Shown: piece after piece, positions 1 through 12,797 of the stretch | Numbering within the stretch: position 1 is the stretch's first letter | Layout of the letters: each line of letters begins with the position of its first letter | NCBI GenBank assembly: GCA_012932295.1 | Contig: JAAONU010000016.1 | Location: 45,849,241-45,913,240 of the forward strand | From: Cyclina sinensis | Taxonomy: Eukaryota; Mollusca; Bivalvia; Venerida; Veneridae | Direction of reading: 5' to 3' | DNA length: 64,000 bases | The notes under the pieces: generated by a model | What the model was told of the DNA's origin: nothing | What the model saw: the letters and a program-made list of their open reading frames with translations, nothing else | Database searches by the model: none | Position numbers and translations under genes: made by a program

Positions 1-534
1 CAATATTCGATTTTATTTCCAAACACAAAGCCGAAGAGAGTCCTACATTAAATTGTATCTTTTGAAAGAACAGCAATTTTATGCAAAGGTATTTATTACT
101 TTTCAAGTTATTTAAATTGAATGACATAAACAAGAGGTTATATAAATAATCATCTTCTTTTTTTAGAGAACATCTAATGTCTTAACCACGCAAACATGAA
201 GTAATTCATTTCCTCGACTATAAGCTTTCGGCATTGAAGAATGATTACTTTTACAAATATATTTATGCTGAAACGAAACAATGAAACTATCTCTGGTAAC
301 AACTGTAATTTGTATTCAGTCTGGTTTTATACCATAACATTTATTTATAAAGTAATTATATTTTTGAATTTCATTTAATGTGTTATTTGTCTGGTTGAAT
401 CCAATTTGTATATTGACAGCAAAACTAAGCAAGGACTTAACGTCATTATACCGAAGCTTGTTAAAATGTCTAAATGTCATTATACTGAAGCTTCTTAAAA
501 TGTTTTGAATGTGCATTATGTCTGCGGCCTTTTT
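1..534. other. AT-rich non-coding DNA with a small 34-bp duplication
   Basis: No gene or known repeat is recognised here. The one structured part is a two-copy tandem repeat: a 29-base segment at 441-469 (core CATTATACCGAAGCTTGTT) recurs at 475-503 with a few substitutions, a period of 34 bases. The short open frame crossing it on the minus strand reads through both copies and looks incidental. Confidence 0.6.
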
Positions 535-1245
535 AGCTCACCTGATCTCTTTGTGGTCATGTTGAGCTATTTGTGACTGTTTGATGTCCGTATGTACGTA
601 AACAATTTTTGTCTACGCGATAAAAGTTTCTTTTTTGATTTGATTTGAACCAAACTTGCATCATGTGTTGCGATTAATGGTCCCAGAAAATAGACCAAAA
701 TAGGCATGTATTACCTTGCTTGCAAGGATGAAGTTCATTTTTATTTCATTTTAAACTTGCAGAGACCTGGTATAATCAGACGATCTTGGTTCGTTTCTTG
801 AAGCGGCCTGATTCTATCATGCATTATGGGGTATTGGCCCCTGATAGGGACAAAACAGACAAGTTGCCTGAACTGCATGGTCATAGTTTAATTTTTAATT
901 TTATCTCAACAAAAGGTTTACACTTACGAATGAAAAAACAAACTTCATTACTGATGTTTACATATCTGGTGTGCAACGTGGCCTAGTTGACCTCTACCAA
1001 GTTTGTTCAAACCCTGGCTCTGTGGTCAAAATTTTCAAATGATCACATGTGTATTTTTATAAACTTTTATAGAAAAAATACCTATTCTCAGAAACCATGA
1101 TGGTTAAGTTGACCATAATATCTTTGATATTTAGTATGTAGGTAAATTTCAAGGACCTCTACCTTTGGGTTTGGTTGGAGGTACTGGAATGAAAGTAAAG
1201 GTCACCGAGGCTAAAAAGATTTTTCTACGTTTCGACATAGAGCCT
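535..1245 (+). mobile_element. Bivalve-type element with AGCTCACCT hairpin end
   Basis: The segment opens with an imperfect fold-back at 535-568, where AGCTCA at the left pairs with TGAGCT at the right. A degenerate GTCC/GTAT/GTAC stretch follows at about 580-600. Then comes AT-rich sequence with phrases such as 'gaccaaacttgcatcatgtg' that resemble decayed core units. The same hairpin in a much better preserved form closes the element at 40270-41462 in the opposite orientation, which supports a shared terminus. It has no open frame of note, so it is non-autonomous. The right boundary is set only by the start of the next element at 1257 and is uncertain. Confidence 0.55.
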
Positions 1246-1256
1246 TTATTAATTAA

Positions 1257-2252
1257 TCCTCTGCCGCGTAGCGGGGAGAGTATTATAGGAATTGCCGTGT
1301 CTGTCGGTCTGTCCGCTCCATAACTTTTAAACGCAAAAAAAGTTTTTTAAAATAACTTGGCACAAATGATAACCATTATAAGACAACGTGCAGAACGCAA
1401 GAACCAGGTCACTACCGTCAAGGGCAAGTCACATTTAAAGGTCATATATAAAAAAGTCCACATTTCGTGTCCGCTCCGTAACTTTAAAAACGCTTAAAAG
1501 TTTTTAAAAATAACTTTGCACAAATGATCACCATTATGGGACGATATGCAGACCGCAACAACTTGGTCGCTACCCCTAAAGTCAAGGTCATACTTAAAGG
1601 TCATATATAAAAAACTCCACATTTCTTGTCCACTCCGTTACTTTTAAACTGCTTGGAAGTTTTTGAAATAACTTCTCACAAATGATCACCATATGAGAAT
1701 ATGTGCAGAACATAACAACCAGGTAGCTACCTTCAAGGTCAAGGTCACACTTAAAGGTCATTTATAAAAAAACTCCACATTTCGTGTCTGCTCCGTTACT
1801 ATTAAACTTCTTGAAAGTTTTTAAATAAATTGGCACAATTGATTACCATTATGAGGATATGTGCAAAACGCAACAACCAGGTCGCTACCTTCAAGGTCAA
1901 GGTCACACTAAAAGGTCATTTATAAAAAAAGTCCATATTTCATGTCCCCTCTGTTACTATTTAACAGCTTGAAAGTTTTTAAAATAACTTGACACAAATG
2001 ATCACCATTAAGAGGCGACGTGCAGAGCGCATCAATCAAGTAGCTGCCCGCAACGTCAAGGTCACACTTAAAGATCATATATAAAAAAGCTCTCATTTCG
2101 TGTCCGCTCCATAACTTCTAAACTGCTACAAATGTAAGGTCTAAATAATTGCTGCCCATTTTCCGTAGAAATCATTATCCTATGTCATATTGGGAGGTGT
2201 AATCTTCTCTCTTCACACTTGTTATCTATTCCAATGTTCTACCGCGGCAGGA
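1257..2252 (+). mobile_element. Non-autonomous element with inverted ends and six ~158-bp core units
   Basis: The left end TCCTCTGCCGCGTAG (1257-1271) and the right end CTACCGCGGCAGGA (2239-2252) are inverted copies of one another allowing one or two indels. The left end also folds on itself: TCTGCCGC (1260-1267) against GCGGGGAGA (1271-1279). A (GTCY)n-like stretch lies at 1296-1319. It is followed by six tandem units beginning near 1314, 1470, 1630, 1790, 1949 and 2104, each starting with a variant of 'gtccgctccataactttta'. Units 3 and 4 contain two abutting AGGTCA words. There is no coding capacity. The plan fits the pearl/Helitron-like non-autonomous elements described in bivalves; assignment to that family is inference. 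Confidence 0.8.
1310..2150 (+). repeat. Tandem array, six units of ~155-160 bp
   Basis: This is the core of the element at 1257-2252. Unit starts are spaced 156, 160, 160, 159 and 155 bases. Units share a start near 'ccgctccgtaactttta', a middle 'ggcacaaatgatcaccatta' and an end 'aaggtcacacttaaaggtca'. Substitutions are scattered through every unit, so the array is not recent. DR0 pairs of AGGTCA lie at 1736-1747 and 1894-1905. Confidence 0.9.
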
Positions 2253-5200
2253 AATATAGCTGTTCTTCAGACTGACTTGTTCACTGATATTTTAAGTGTA
2301 AGTTATGTAGACACCTGGCATTAACCTCTGTCATTCACTGGGTGGGGGGTCAAGGTCAAGATAATCAAGAATGAAATTGACTTTTCCAATTTTGTTATGT
2401 AACTTTCATCTATTGACCAATATCTTAAATATACACAACTAAAATTATAAAACTTGTTTGCGATTTAGGGTCATCGTGTCCCTCTTGTTATGATTGTAAT
2501 TAACGTTTTAGAGTTGTAAATTACAATCTGTTAAAGTAGTGTTTCAATATTCCAAAATTTAATGTATTTTAGTTTTGACTGAGAGATAGAACACACTTTT
2601 TTAGCAAATTTTATATATTCAAAAATATACAGTATGTCGTAAGTATTAATAAATCCATGTTAAACACACTAATTTACATACAAACTGCAGAGACAAATAT
2701 AATATTTAAGTTATCATATCAGGTAAACAAATGGAACTGACAAAATGGAGATGACAATATCGCTATTAAATGATAATTCTAATTAATCTTAAGCATCATG
2801 TTATTAGAAAAAAAAATATCACTAAGGACTTTAAAAGTTTACGCTCTTTTCTACAGATTAACACTTAAACTGACAAAAACATAGATGAATCACATTATAA
2901 ATGGCTTGAAAGCGTCAGAAAAAAACAACAACGATCAAATGAGTATTACAATTAAATTTACTGTCATCTAAATGAACCCTAAACAATTTATATAACTCAT
3001 CGGTATCGAAGTTTTCATTATTTCTTGTTTGTTAAATTGAGTGTATTTTGTAAACATTATATTAGATAAGATTCAAAGCGTGATGCACACATTAGTTCAG
3101 GATAATGTTAATGCAGCAGGAAAGTTTGGCCTAATTCCTTCAATATGTAAGAATGTTAAATGGCCTACCAAATCACTCTCAAATACAGAATTAATATTCA
3201 CTATCATCAAAACACTAGAGTATTCAACTTCTATCTTTTAGTGATATAATTTTGAAATATCGTTAACGTCAACTTTTTGTGTGTTTTGCTTTTCAATTTT
3301 TAACTGTTGGAATTAAGTCTATTAAACTTGACAGAAACAGTTCAAGTGTCGGACAGCGGAGCACAAATCAGATATTTTCTGGTTTATTATGTTTTGTCAG
3401 TATTGACAGTTTTGTCTCAATCTGTTATTATATAGGCAGTCTGTTTCTTTTTATTTGTTACTATCTGATGTCTTATTTGAGCAATTTTATTGGAGGTGTC
3501 TTTTCTGTATAGTACAATAAAATAGCCACAGCAAATCCCATTTCATGGTTGTTTTTGGTCTTGTGACAAACATTTCTTTGACAATCGATGGCTCAAAAAA
3601 AATGCAAGTCCTTTAAATTATTACAGTTACAAACTTTTTGTAGTGGATGTCGGAATATTTACTAGCTTTTATATTCACATTCAGTTCTTGGCCTCCACTA
3701 CATCAAGTTGTTTGTTAGCAAAAATATCAAGGCTTGCTTTTAAAATTATTCTATAAAAAAGGTAACCAGACATCTGAGATATTGATCTCATAAACATATT
3801 AAACAAGGCAGATCATTCTTTAGTAATTTAATATCTTGTCTCAGACAGAGGTTATATTACTGTTAGTCATAATCAAACATAGAACAGATTAAGAATTTTT
3901 TTTAACGGACTGTACACTATTTTACTTCCGTGCTACTTCAGAGCTATTTTGTCTTTATTTTGACCTTGGACGAATAAAACAACTATTATACATTCACACT
4001 GGAATTTAATAGGTTTTTTAAGCTGGAGTACAGCAAATATTTTATTGTTCGGAAGGAGAAAATTATACAAGAATTAGCTTTATAGCTGAAGAGAAAAAAG
4101 GAGCATTTGAATAAAATTTAATGTAGCTCACATCTGTTATCAAGATGCTTACACATGCCGCTTTATATTATCTAATATAGATATACTTTTTAGACAGTTT
4201 AGAAAGTTTTCGACAACTAAACTCATTTGAAAACCTGTACAATAGGTACATGTTTATGCATTTAAATATATATCAATTGTCTTAGCAATGGCAAATCGCT
4301 TCTGTTACTGACATGCGCCTTCTTTGATTTTAATTATTCATATACTTTACTTTCCTTTGAAGTTGTGCGATTTAATGGAACACACTCACGGTACACTAAA
4401 CGTTGTCTGCAGTCCTCAGCTATTTAAAAATGTTATACGATGCCGCTACGATCCAGATATCAGATGTACTTAAGAATCCCGTGATTTAGCTTGCTTCTGG
4501 TGTCTTGAAATAATGTTACTTAGCCGTCAAGTATTCTGTGTTTCATAACTCATCATTTTGTAAAATAATGTCACCGAATTGCATTACATCGAAAGAAAAG
4601 GAAACATTATATCACATTATATTTGTGAAATTATGTCTTGTAAAACTCCATTTTAAGAAAATTGATATTTCTTGTGGTTGTGTATGCATAAAGTAGTAAA
4701 GTAGAGACATAGGAATAAACGTTCTGTGTGAATATCTGATATTTTGCATATTTTTGTGTGATATTTTGATAAAATTTATAGTCATTTTACTAGTAAGGTC
4801 ATGATAAGTTTACTTACTAAAGAAGCTCAATCTTGCGGACTAAAATCTACTGACAACACAAGAAATGTACATGGTAATTGTTTCTCATTTAATTCCAAAA
4901 CAATATATGAATTATATAAGCTGTTTAAGCACGTACTGTCTCGTAAAGCTAAGCATTTCATGAAAATATAATGTTTAAGCAAATTAGTAATTTTTTTTAA
5001 TCAGTCTGGACTAAATGTTATTTCAGAGCAAATTTTACTTGTTACAGTGCACCTTAAAGACATACGAGATGGAGAGCATTTTGTCTACGCAGGCTTTTTC
5101 ATCTTTTAATTGCTACACTGAAATTTATAACAAAGGTACGATTTTCGAAAAGAAAGCTGATATTAATTCTTGAAAACTTTCTTACACGCTATATAATTAT

Positions 5201-6880
5201 TCGAGACATGTCAAATCAAAGACCACAAACAGAAACGCATAGTTATAAAAACAGCATCACTGATCAATCCAAAAGCAACGTTTTATTGTCCCTATGGCTG
5301 ATCTTGAAGTTTTTTGAAACAAATGTATTTTCCTACTCGATTACTTTAATGATAATTTTATGGATATCTGATGGATATATCGATTATAAAGTATACTTAC
5401 GACTGTACCTATATTTAACAAATTGTTCAATTACGTCAATTCTGTTTGAATCCTTAGAAGCATAACATTAACTATTTTAGTGAACAGATCTTGTAGGGAA
5501 TACGTTTACTTAGAAACAAATGCTGCTATGTTAATTGCAAAATAAATTGAAAGAAAATGTCTATTTGGATAAGAACAATAAATAGGAAACTATGACCTTT
5601 TTATTAACTGTTTCATAGCGGTGGTGTCTCTTTATTGAACTTGCAACCTTTTATTACGTGTGATGATAATTACACTCTGGGAGAAAATAGTGTAAATAAA
5701 AAAACCTAATAACTGTGTGGTATCGTGGATGGAAAAGTGAAGCTTCCTCCGCTTGAGCTTGTTACGTTTCATAAGTTTGTCGTGAAAGAATTTGTACATA
5801 TTAGCATTGTGCTAAAATACTACTTGTGGAATAACTGAAACAATACAAAAAAAACTACAAATCTGAAACATCTTGTTATCCTTATAAGCGAAAAAATGTT
5901 GAAATATCAAAAATTGGAAACAGATATAAAAAACGAATCTCAAAACTAATTTTGAACGTAATACTATACTTATTTTCAGATAGGTTTGTTCTTTGTACGT
6001 GTCACAACAGAAAAAAATCAGCGATATTTTTGAAGCAGCTTTGACATTGCAATAACCGTAGTTAATTTCTTTTGTCATTTATAGACCTTCTTTGCCGTTA
6101 ACAATTACTCTTTAGTTGAAGACAATTGCAAGGGAAATTCTAGAAAATTAAGAGTATCAAAATCAAATTACTGAGTCGCCCACACAAGCATTCACACCTA
6201 GTTTATATCTAAAAATGGGAAATAACTTAATGTTACAGCATCAGCTAACAGATCATAATTTCTAAAGAATATGGTTTTGGCATAAGGGCCTCGCCTAGAT
6301 TAAAACAGAACAATTTAAATGAACCGTTGCCATCAGTACAAGGATATAATATGAGCTCGTATATTATAAAGTAGAAATCAGAAATTCATTGAGAATTGAA
6401 AGTAGCGCTTAACAAAAAGTTTGACTCAGATTTGGGAGCTGAAACTGAATAGCATTCTTGTTAAATAAATACATGACAAATGTTTGTTTTAAATGGTCTG
6501 CAACTTTTACTGAATATATTCCGAGGGGCATTCAAAAAAATTGAAAATGAAGTGCATAACAAGTTTTAGCACGAATTTTTCATGGACTTCTATGTGTGAC
6601 AATTTAATTTGTTGCAGCTGAGTCACAAGTGTTTTAACACACTGCACTCGTCTACACTTGTGTTATTTTATCGTAAACTTTGGTAACTCAAGGTGAAAAA
6701 AGAAATTAGGTTAGATGTTCTGTTCTCCGAATATACGAGGCATGCAGTGTCTACAGTAAATCTTCTCTGTCCAAACCCTCGGTTTATAGGTGGGTACGAG
6801 TAACGAATGCCCATGGGCATCATGTCGGGCCCGCCAATGGAAAGCCGTCTATAGGGATAGGACAGTGAAATGGAAACTGT
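2253..6880. other. AT-rich non-coding stretch, nothing recognised
   Basis: About 4.6 kb without a recognisable gene, RNA or element. Open frames are all below 90 codons and rich in F, L, I, K and N, as expected by chance in AT-rich DNA. A perfect 14-base palindrome, ATGCCCATGGGCAT, lies at 6807-6820 close to a GC-richer patch (CGGGCCCGCC). It may mark the outer part of the element that becomes clear from about 6880. Confidence 0.5.
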
Positions 6881-7651
6881 GGGAAGATGATGACGGAAGG
6901 ACAAGGCAGGCCTAATGTATCTTTCAGGGAGCATAACACATGTATCACGGTATTTTCAAAGTCTTCCATGCATGGAGAAGTAATGGGCCAAACAAGGTCT
7001 ATCATCAACATTTTGGACCTTTGAGCTAATACTGTAACTTTGACCTCTGAGCTAGGAATCTGGGACTTGCACGCGACACACCAACTCATCAAGGTGAATA
7101 AATGTGCCAAGATATTTCAAAAACCATTTCATGCAGGGAGAAGTTATGGCCTGGACTAGGTCTATCATCAAAATTTTGGACCTTTGACCTGGCACTGTGA
7201 CCTTGATCTTTGAGCTTGGAACCTGAGTCTTGCACGCGACTCACCGTCTTATCAAGGTGAAAAAATGCGCTAAGGTATTTTAAAATCCTTCCATGCACAG
7301 AGAAATTATTGCCCAGACAAGGCAATCATTACCTCTTTTAGTTATCGAGTTTTCCCCACGGTAGACAGAATGACATAATAATGGAAGGACAAGGCAGTCC
7401 TACATGATGTTTCTTTCAAGGAGCATAACCTTTTACTTGGCACTGTGACTTTAACCATTGAGCTGGGAATTTAGGTCTTGCACGCGATACACCGTCTCAT
7501 CCAGGAGCACAAATGTGCCAAGGTATTTCAAAATCCTTTCATGCACAGAGAAGATATAGCCAGGACAAGGCAATCTGGACGCACGCACGTACATACACCG
7601 AACTGTGGTACCGAATGTGACGACTATGACGAGCTGTCCGCAAGCGGGCTC
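6880..7651 (-). mobile_element. Core-repeat element with terminal hairpin (family shared with 14236-15304)
   Basis: Four core units are marked by ATGCATGGAGAAGT-like words at 6968, 7131, 7293 and 7541 (spacings 163, 162 and 248). The long third spacing contains a second copy of a ~50-bp block: 'ggaaggacaaggcaggcct' near 6895 recurs near 7382. The units carry 'cactgtgaccttgatctttg' and 'tcttgcacgcgacacacc' and match those at 14400-15260. A degenerate ACGC/ACGT stretch lies at 7576-7597. The end is a hairpin at 7631-7651, GAGC...CCGC aa GCGG...GCTC. Read on the minus strand the order is hairpin, ~35 bp, microsatellite, cores, the same plan as the other elements. Open frames inside it run through the repeat and are not genes. 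Confidence 0.75.
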
Positions 7652-10155
7652 GAAAATAATATTGCTCGAGGATGTCAATAGTGGCAGAAACCTCGAGGTA
7701 TACGGTTTCCAACATAACTTATTGAGTAGGAATCTCGGCGGGAAGTGTCCAAAACACGAAGATTTGTACCGCACAAAAGAGACAAAAAACCAAAGGATGT
7801 AATGTTGCATAAATCTTCTTTAAAGGTTTAATAAGCTGCCTTAAGAAATTTGAGCCATGGGTATATTATTATTTCGAACCTTTAAGACGAACAAACTATA
7901 AACAGTGGCTTGGGTAAAAGCTAGAACGACTGGTTCTCGCAAAAAATCCTAAGAGTTGAAAACGTGTTCTTTACATCTTATACAATTTTCCAATTATACA
8001 ACCAAGTTCCCCTGTAAGTAAATGTTTTATCATTACTTTTAGACTTAAGAAGATAAGAAAATGTACATGTCTAAGTCAATTTTCATTATTTACCTTTTTC
8101 GATATCGGCGTTAAAAGTTATACCCTTTAGTCTATGTTCGACTGCTTTACTCAAGTAAAGTTGAATAATTCTGATTAAATAATTTATTACTCAATATCAA
8201 GGTGTCAGTAAAAAATTCAAAGTATAACAGGTAAAACTAAGTTTTTATATAGAGTTTGTTGTTGTAACATTTTGGGAGGATAACCATATATTCTTACTGA
8301 ACACTTTCTGTGTCTTGTCCTAAAGAGAACTGAATTATTCGTATCACCGATAAAACAAAAGCTGTTGTACGATTCACACATTTGTCAATTTTCTGCTGAA
8401 TTTGCATATTTTAAGCTCCTAGGTATAACATAACATATAACCGCAAATAAGAATTAAAGTGTCTATTTAAGGCTCTTAGGTATAAAATAACCATAAATAA
8501 GAATTAAGGTGATCATTGCCAGATTTAGAAATGATGGACCATCGTCTATGATTCTTGTCTACCTAGACACTTCTATCTATTTATTCCCCAAGAGAGTTTT
8601 ACTGATACACAATTTCAGATAATGACTACAATACATCTAAAAAGTGTAAATGTTGAAGATTCTTATATTTTAAGTTAGGATATTTAGTTGAATTGCATAC
8701 GTCTGTCTTTATGGGAATTATTGAATGCTGTAGTGGCATAAATAATGCTTCATATGTTTAATATATATAAAGGTTTACTATGTCGTCATCAATTACTTAA
8801 TGAGGCTTTTCATACTTTTTTGGAAAATCAATTATAGTGCGAAACATCGATAGACAAGCACCGAACACGAAAAATCTTGTCAGTAGTAACTATTTAGATA
8901 TTTGTTGAGACCATTACTGTTGTCGTCCTCAAAAGATCTTTATACATATAGAGATGCCACTGATGGTAAACTTCATTCAAGAATATCTAAGACTCTCATA
9001 CGTGTTGTACTACTGTAAAAACCATTACTTCACTGGTTGTGTTTAAAACAGACTAATATGGTTATTTTTTATTTAGACAAGATGAATACTTTTGAAGTGA
9101 TAAGCTGAATAAATGTCCTGCTTCTCAATTGTGATTTTTTAAAAAATATTTGTTGTTAACTGTATGTTTGTTGTTTTCTTTTGATTCACAAAACTTACCA
9201 TTTAGACTGAGCTGAAGTATATCATCTTGAAAAATGTCATTCAAACAGAAATATATTTATTCAGATAAAAACAAATCTTACATTATCTTAGTCATTAAAT
9301 AAAAATGCAATATTAAAAGACCGTGTCTTTTACTGCCCACACAAGTATATACATTGTATGTAGTTTTTCTGCTCTTTTATTTTCTTTTTTTAGATTCAGA
9401 GATAGCTCTTGTTTAAAAAGAAACTGTATGTACATTTTCATATGATCTACATTCAGAATTAGAATAATAATGTTAACATGAAAACATTCAAAAGTTTAAG
9501 AAAAAAGCAAAAATGTTCTACAAGATATAACTTTAGATAAATCATATGAAAAGAGAAATATAGAACAAATATTTTTGAAAGATATTATATAGGGGATCTT
9601 AACACTGTTGCTTTTCAATGAAGTAAGTTAGTGGCCAAAAGTGCCTTTAGATCAGTTAAAGTTAAACGATTTTTGACTAGTATAACAATGTTTTCTTGAC
9701 TTAAGAAACTTCATTTCACTCAATTTTATTTTAACAAATATTCAGTTTAGTGAAAAGTAGAAAACAGGTGGTCATCAGATTCATTCTATGAATCATTAGA
9801 TTATCAATTAAAGTCGGGTTGTGTTTACATTTCTGGGCAACATTTATGTTAATATTACATTTATGTTATATACTTCAGATGTTAGACTGCCGTGATGCTT
9901 CGAAATTTCACAAAAGTTGCAATGCAAATTTCAGAAGAATTTATTTGCAAATAAAACTTATGGTTTTTAGAATTTCAGTTTGCACTGGAATGTTTCCTAA
10001 GGAAAACGAACATTACTAACCTTTTTATATTAATATAAACATTTAGAAAAAAAGCTTTACTGAAATTCAGTGATATTACATATGGGACAAAATATGACTG
10101 GCTCAATTGTAATGGAAATAACTTAACAGACATTTTCGAAAGTATATTTTCATTT
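7652..10155. other. AT-rich non-coding stretch, nothing recognised
   Basis: About 2.5 kb with no gene, RNA or repeat family I can name. The small duplicated phrase 'ctcctaggtataa' / 'ctcttaggtataa' near 8416 and 8472, each followed by 'aataagaattaa', suggests one minor local duplication of about 55 bases. Confidence 0.5.
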
Positions 10156-10230
10156 ATTTCCGACTCTGAAAGGAAAGAAGTCTTTCTTATTTCCAACTCT
10201 GAAAGGAAAGAAGTCTTTCTTATTTCCAGT
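10156..10230. repeat. 33-bp tandem repeat, about 2.3 copies
   Basis: ATTTCC occurs at 10156, 10189 and 10222, exactly 33 bases apart. The intervening sequence 'actctgaaaggaaagaagtc' is the same in both full copies, with one G/A difference after ATTTCC. Because 33 is divisible by three, a minus-strand frame stays open across it; this is a by-product. Confidence 0.9.
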
Positions 10231-11149
10231 TGATATGATTTCTTATCACTTTAAGTGTTTATTTGACTGTCAAACATCTTGGTTATTTTCAAAATTATCA
10301 GTATAGTTTTATTTTTTTTCTCCAATCCCAAAAAACAAATCTTGTTAAAAAAACTTATAGAACTCGATAAATGAAATGCAGAATAAATATCCATTTAACC
10401 CATGCACCACAGCCCGCTAACTGAAATAAAACGTATTATAAATTTAATTGGAATGATGTGAAAGTGTGAATGAAAAAGAAATTATTCTCCCTTTCAATGT
10501 ATGGAAGCTAAGTACATTTTGTAAATAAAATCTACTTCTATTCATAAACCACTCTCATTTCCTATAATATCTGGGCGACCAGGTCAGACATGCAAGCTTT
10601 TCTCGGTGAATGTATTAAATCAGTAGCATCTCTGATTTATCGTACGATTTTCAGTCTTTTAAACCAGTCTTGAAACTCTGCTTAAAACTTAATAAGAGAT
10701 TCCTGTAGTTTAGCATGCAGTGTAACTAAGTTTAGATCGATTTCATTATCTTCTATCTTTCATTTGTAGTTGTTCTGCCCCTGCAGGGACTCATACTGAA
10801 TAATTATTACTCTCAATAGATTTCTTTTGGTCTGTTGAAGTTTTCCTAAAAATATCATTCTAAATAATAGTGTATCTGATCTTGTTCATGAAAAATGTTT
10901 TTTTTTTTAGAATGTGTGTGTTATTTTAGCTGTTGTATCACACAACTTTGTGTACAATATGTGTCTATGTTTTTATTATCATTTAAAACTGGATTGTTAC
11001 CTTGTGTTGTCTGTATCATTACAAAAAAAGAATAGTATTAATATTATAGGACAAAAAACTTAATGAACGTAAAACACTTTTTTGTTTCATGCTGCTTTTT
11101 ATCTGCTCGAAGGGGAATATTAAGTTATGATCCTGGAAGTTACATATTT
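10231..11149. other. AT-rich non-coding stretch, nothing recognised
   Basis: No feature is supported apart from homopolymer runs such as the T-run near 10900. No open frame looks coding. Confidence 0.5.
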
Positions 11150-11790
11150 GTAACTTCATATGATTATTGGCAACATTGTGTGGAAGCCACCGTGACCTTA
11201 ACATTGAAAACCATTTCCGCCACGTCACGTGACAATCATTTGTCATAGAGACTTCAAACGTTATACCATGATCGCACAAATTGAGTGGATGACCCCTTTA
11301 CATTTTCGGGTTAGTATATCAAAGGTAAAGGTCACAGTGACCTAAGTGTTTAGAATCATTTACACTCTGTAACTCGACAACTATAGAGACTTCAAAATTA
11401 ATTCATACATGTATGATGGTTGCACACATTGAGATACTGACCCTTATTGACTTAGGGTCAGTAGGTCAGACGTCAAGGTCACATTGGCCTAAGCACTGAA
11501 AACTATTTCCGCTGTAAAGCTTTATAACCATTTGTCATACAAACTTCAAACTTCATTTGACGATTGATTTCATTGAGAAAATGACCCCCGTACATCATAC
11601 GTACATCATACGATCAGTAGGTCAGATGTCAGGGTCACAATGACCCAAACACTAAAACTACTTTCCATACAGACTTCAAACTTGTTAGGATGATTGGCAT
11701 CATTGATTTCATGACCCCTATACTGTTCGGAATAAGTTTATAAAAAGTAAAGGTGACAATCAACTAAACAATCAATATTTCTTTTACATG
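11150..11790 (+). repeat. Tandem core array, ~145-155 bp units, with AGGTCA palindrome
   Basis: Successive units are marked by 'gtgaccttaacattgaaaac' near 11190, 'gtgacctaagtgtttagaat' near 11337, 'ggcctaagcactgaaaacta' near 11487, 'tgacccaaacactaaaacta' near 11640 and a decayed copy near 11753. Between them each unit repeats 'agacttcaaact', a 'cacattgag' word and 'gggtcagtaggtcaga'. At 11329-11343 stands the perfect palindrome AGGTCAcagTGACCT. A ten-base duplication, GTACATCATAC, occurs near 11593. No clear terminal structures were found, so this is either a truncated element or one with unrecognised ends. It has no coding content. Confidence 0.8.
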
Positions 11791-12437
11791 CATGACTGGA
11801 CTTTTATTAAACTATATACCTAGTGTTACTGTGGTATATTGTCACGATTTTCCGCTTGACTGATTTTTGCAGAAGTTATAGGACTCTTTAGATTTTGATT
11901 TGGACAGAGCACACCTTGTACATACATGATCATTTTTTTGTGGGGGTAGACATATGTTTTCTTAATAGAAAACAACATGTTTTAGTGTAATGAATTCTTT
12001 TTTGTATATTTCGTAATATCCCCCAATTTCTAAAGCTTAATTTATCATCCGTTGGTCTGGACAAATTAATGGCATGAGTAAATAAATGATTATGCGTTAA
12101 CATGGATACCTATATACGAACTTTTAAGCATGTGTTCATATTAGAGACTTTGTTTACTCATATAAAATTAACCACATTTCTGTTGTAATATTTGTACAAA
12201 TCTGTTATCTAAAAAAAATATTTAATGCAGTATGCCACAGTCTAAATGACATACAAATCTTTGAAATATGTCTATGCAGTTTTTGTTGGAAAGACGCGCT
12301 TGATGCAGAGGAACGAATGAAGGTACTCAAACATTAATGGGGAAGAAGTCAGTTCTCTGACACTCGTTAATAATTCCTATAACCTTATTTAAAAAGGGTT
12401 ATTGCATGAGCCTCTGGTGAGCTTAATAAAATTTTCC
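11791..12437. other. AT-rich non-coding stretch, nothing recognised
   Basis: No gene or repeat is recognised between the core array and the small inverted-repeat element. Confidence 0.5.
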
Positions 12438-12797
12438 CAGAAGAGTTGAATAAACTTATGTTTAAGGTTAACGGGTGTCAAATTCTTTTTATCATAAACA
12501 GCAAATTGGATGTAAATTAGCTGCATTCAGTTTCAAAGAAACTTTTATAAAACATATGCCAGTAAGAAAGTCCTGATAAAGTTGACATCATATCAAATAA
12601 AATTGAAATATATAATTGTCTCTAGGAGTATTTCCCTTTTGGCAATATGATACCACTGCATTGCGTCCACAACACTAGACTTACTAATTGGTTGACAAAT
12701 TGTTCTCCCATTTGGATAATTTGATTCTATCAAAATTCTGGATATTAGATTTCGATTCGTTGGAAAAGAAATCTAATAACTGACACCCACTCTTCTG
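12438..12797. mobile_element. Small MITE-like element with split inverted ends
   Basis: The right end reads, on the minus strand, CAGAAGAGTGGGTGTCA (12781-12797). The left end contains the same words as two blocks, CAGAAGAGT (12438-12446) and GGGTGTCA (12473-12480), separated by 26 bases. Both ends continue inward into a T-rich phrase ending in 'ttctttt'. The interior of about 300 bases has no open frame. This looks like a 360-bp non-autonomous DNA element whose left end took a short insertion or partial duplication. I do not recognise the family, and no target-site duplication was confirmed. Confidence 0.5.

Noticed and set aside
1257..2252. Autonomous transposon
   Set aside because: No transposase, Rep/helicase or reverse-transcriptase motif and no long frame is present in this or any other element of the window.
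6668..7325. Several overlapping open frames of 78-96 codons
   Set aside because: They run through the tandem core units of a mobile element and repeat with its period.
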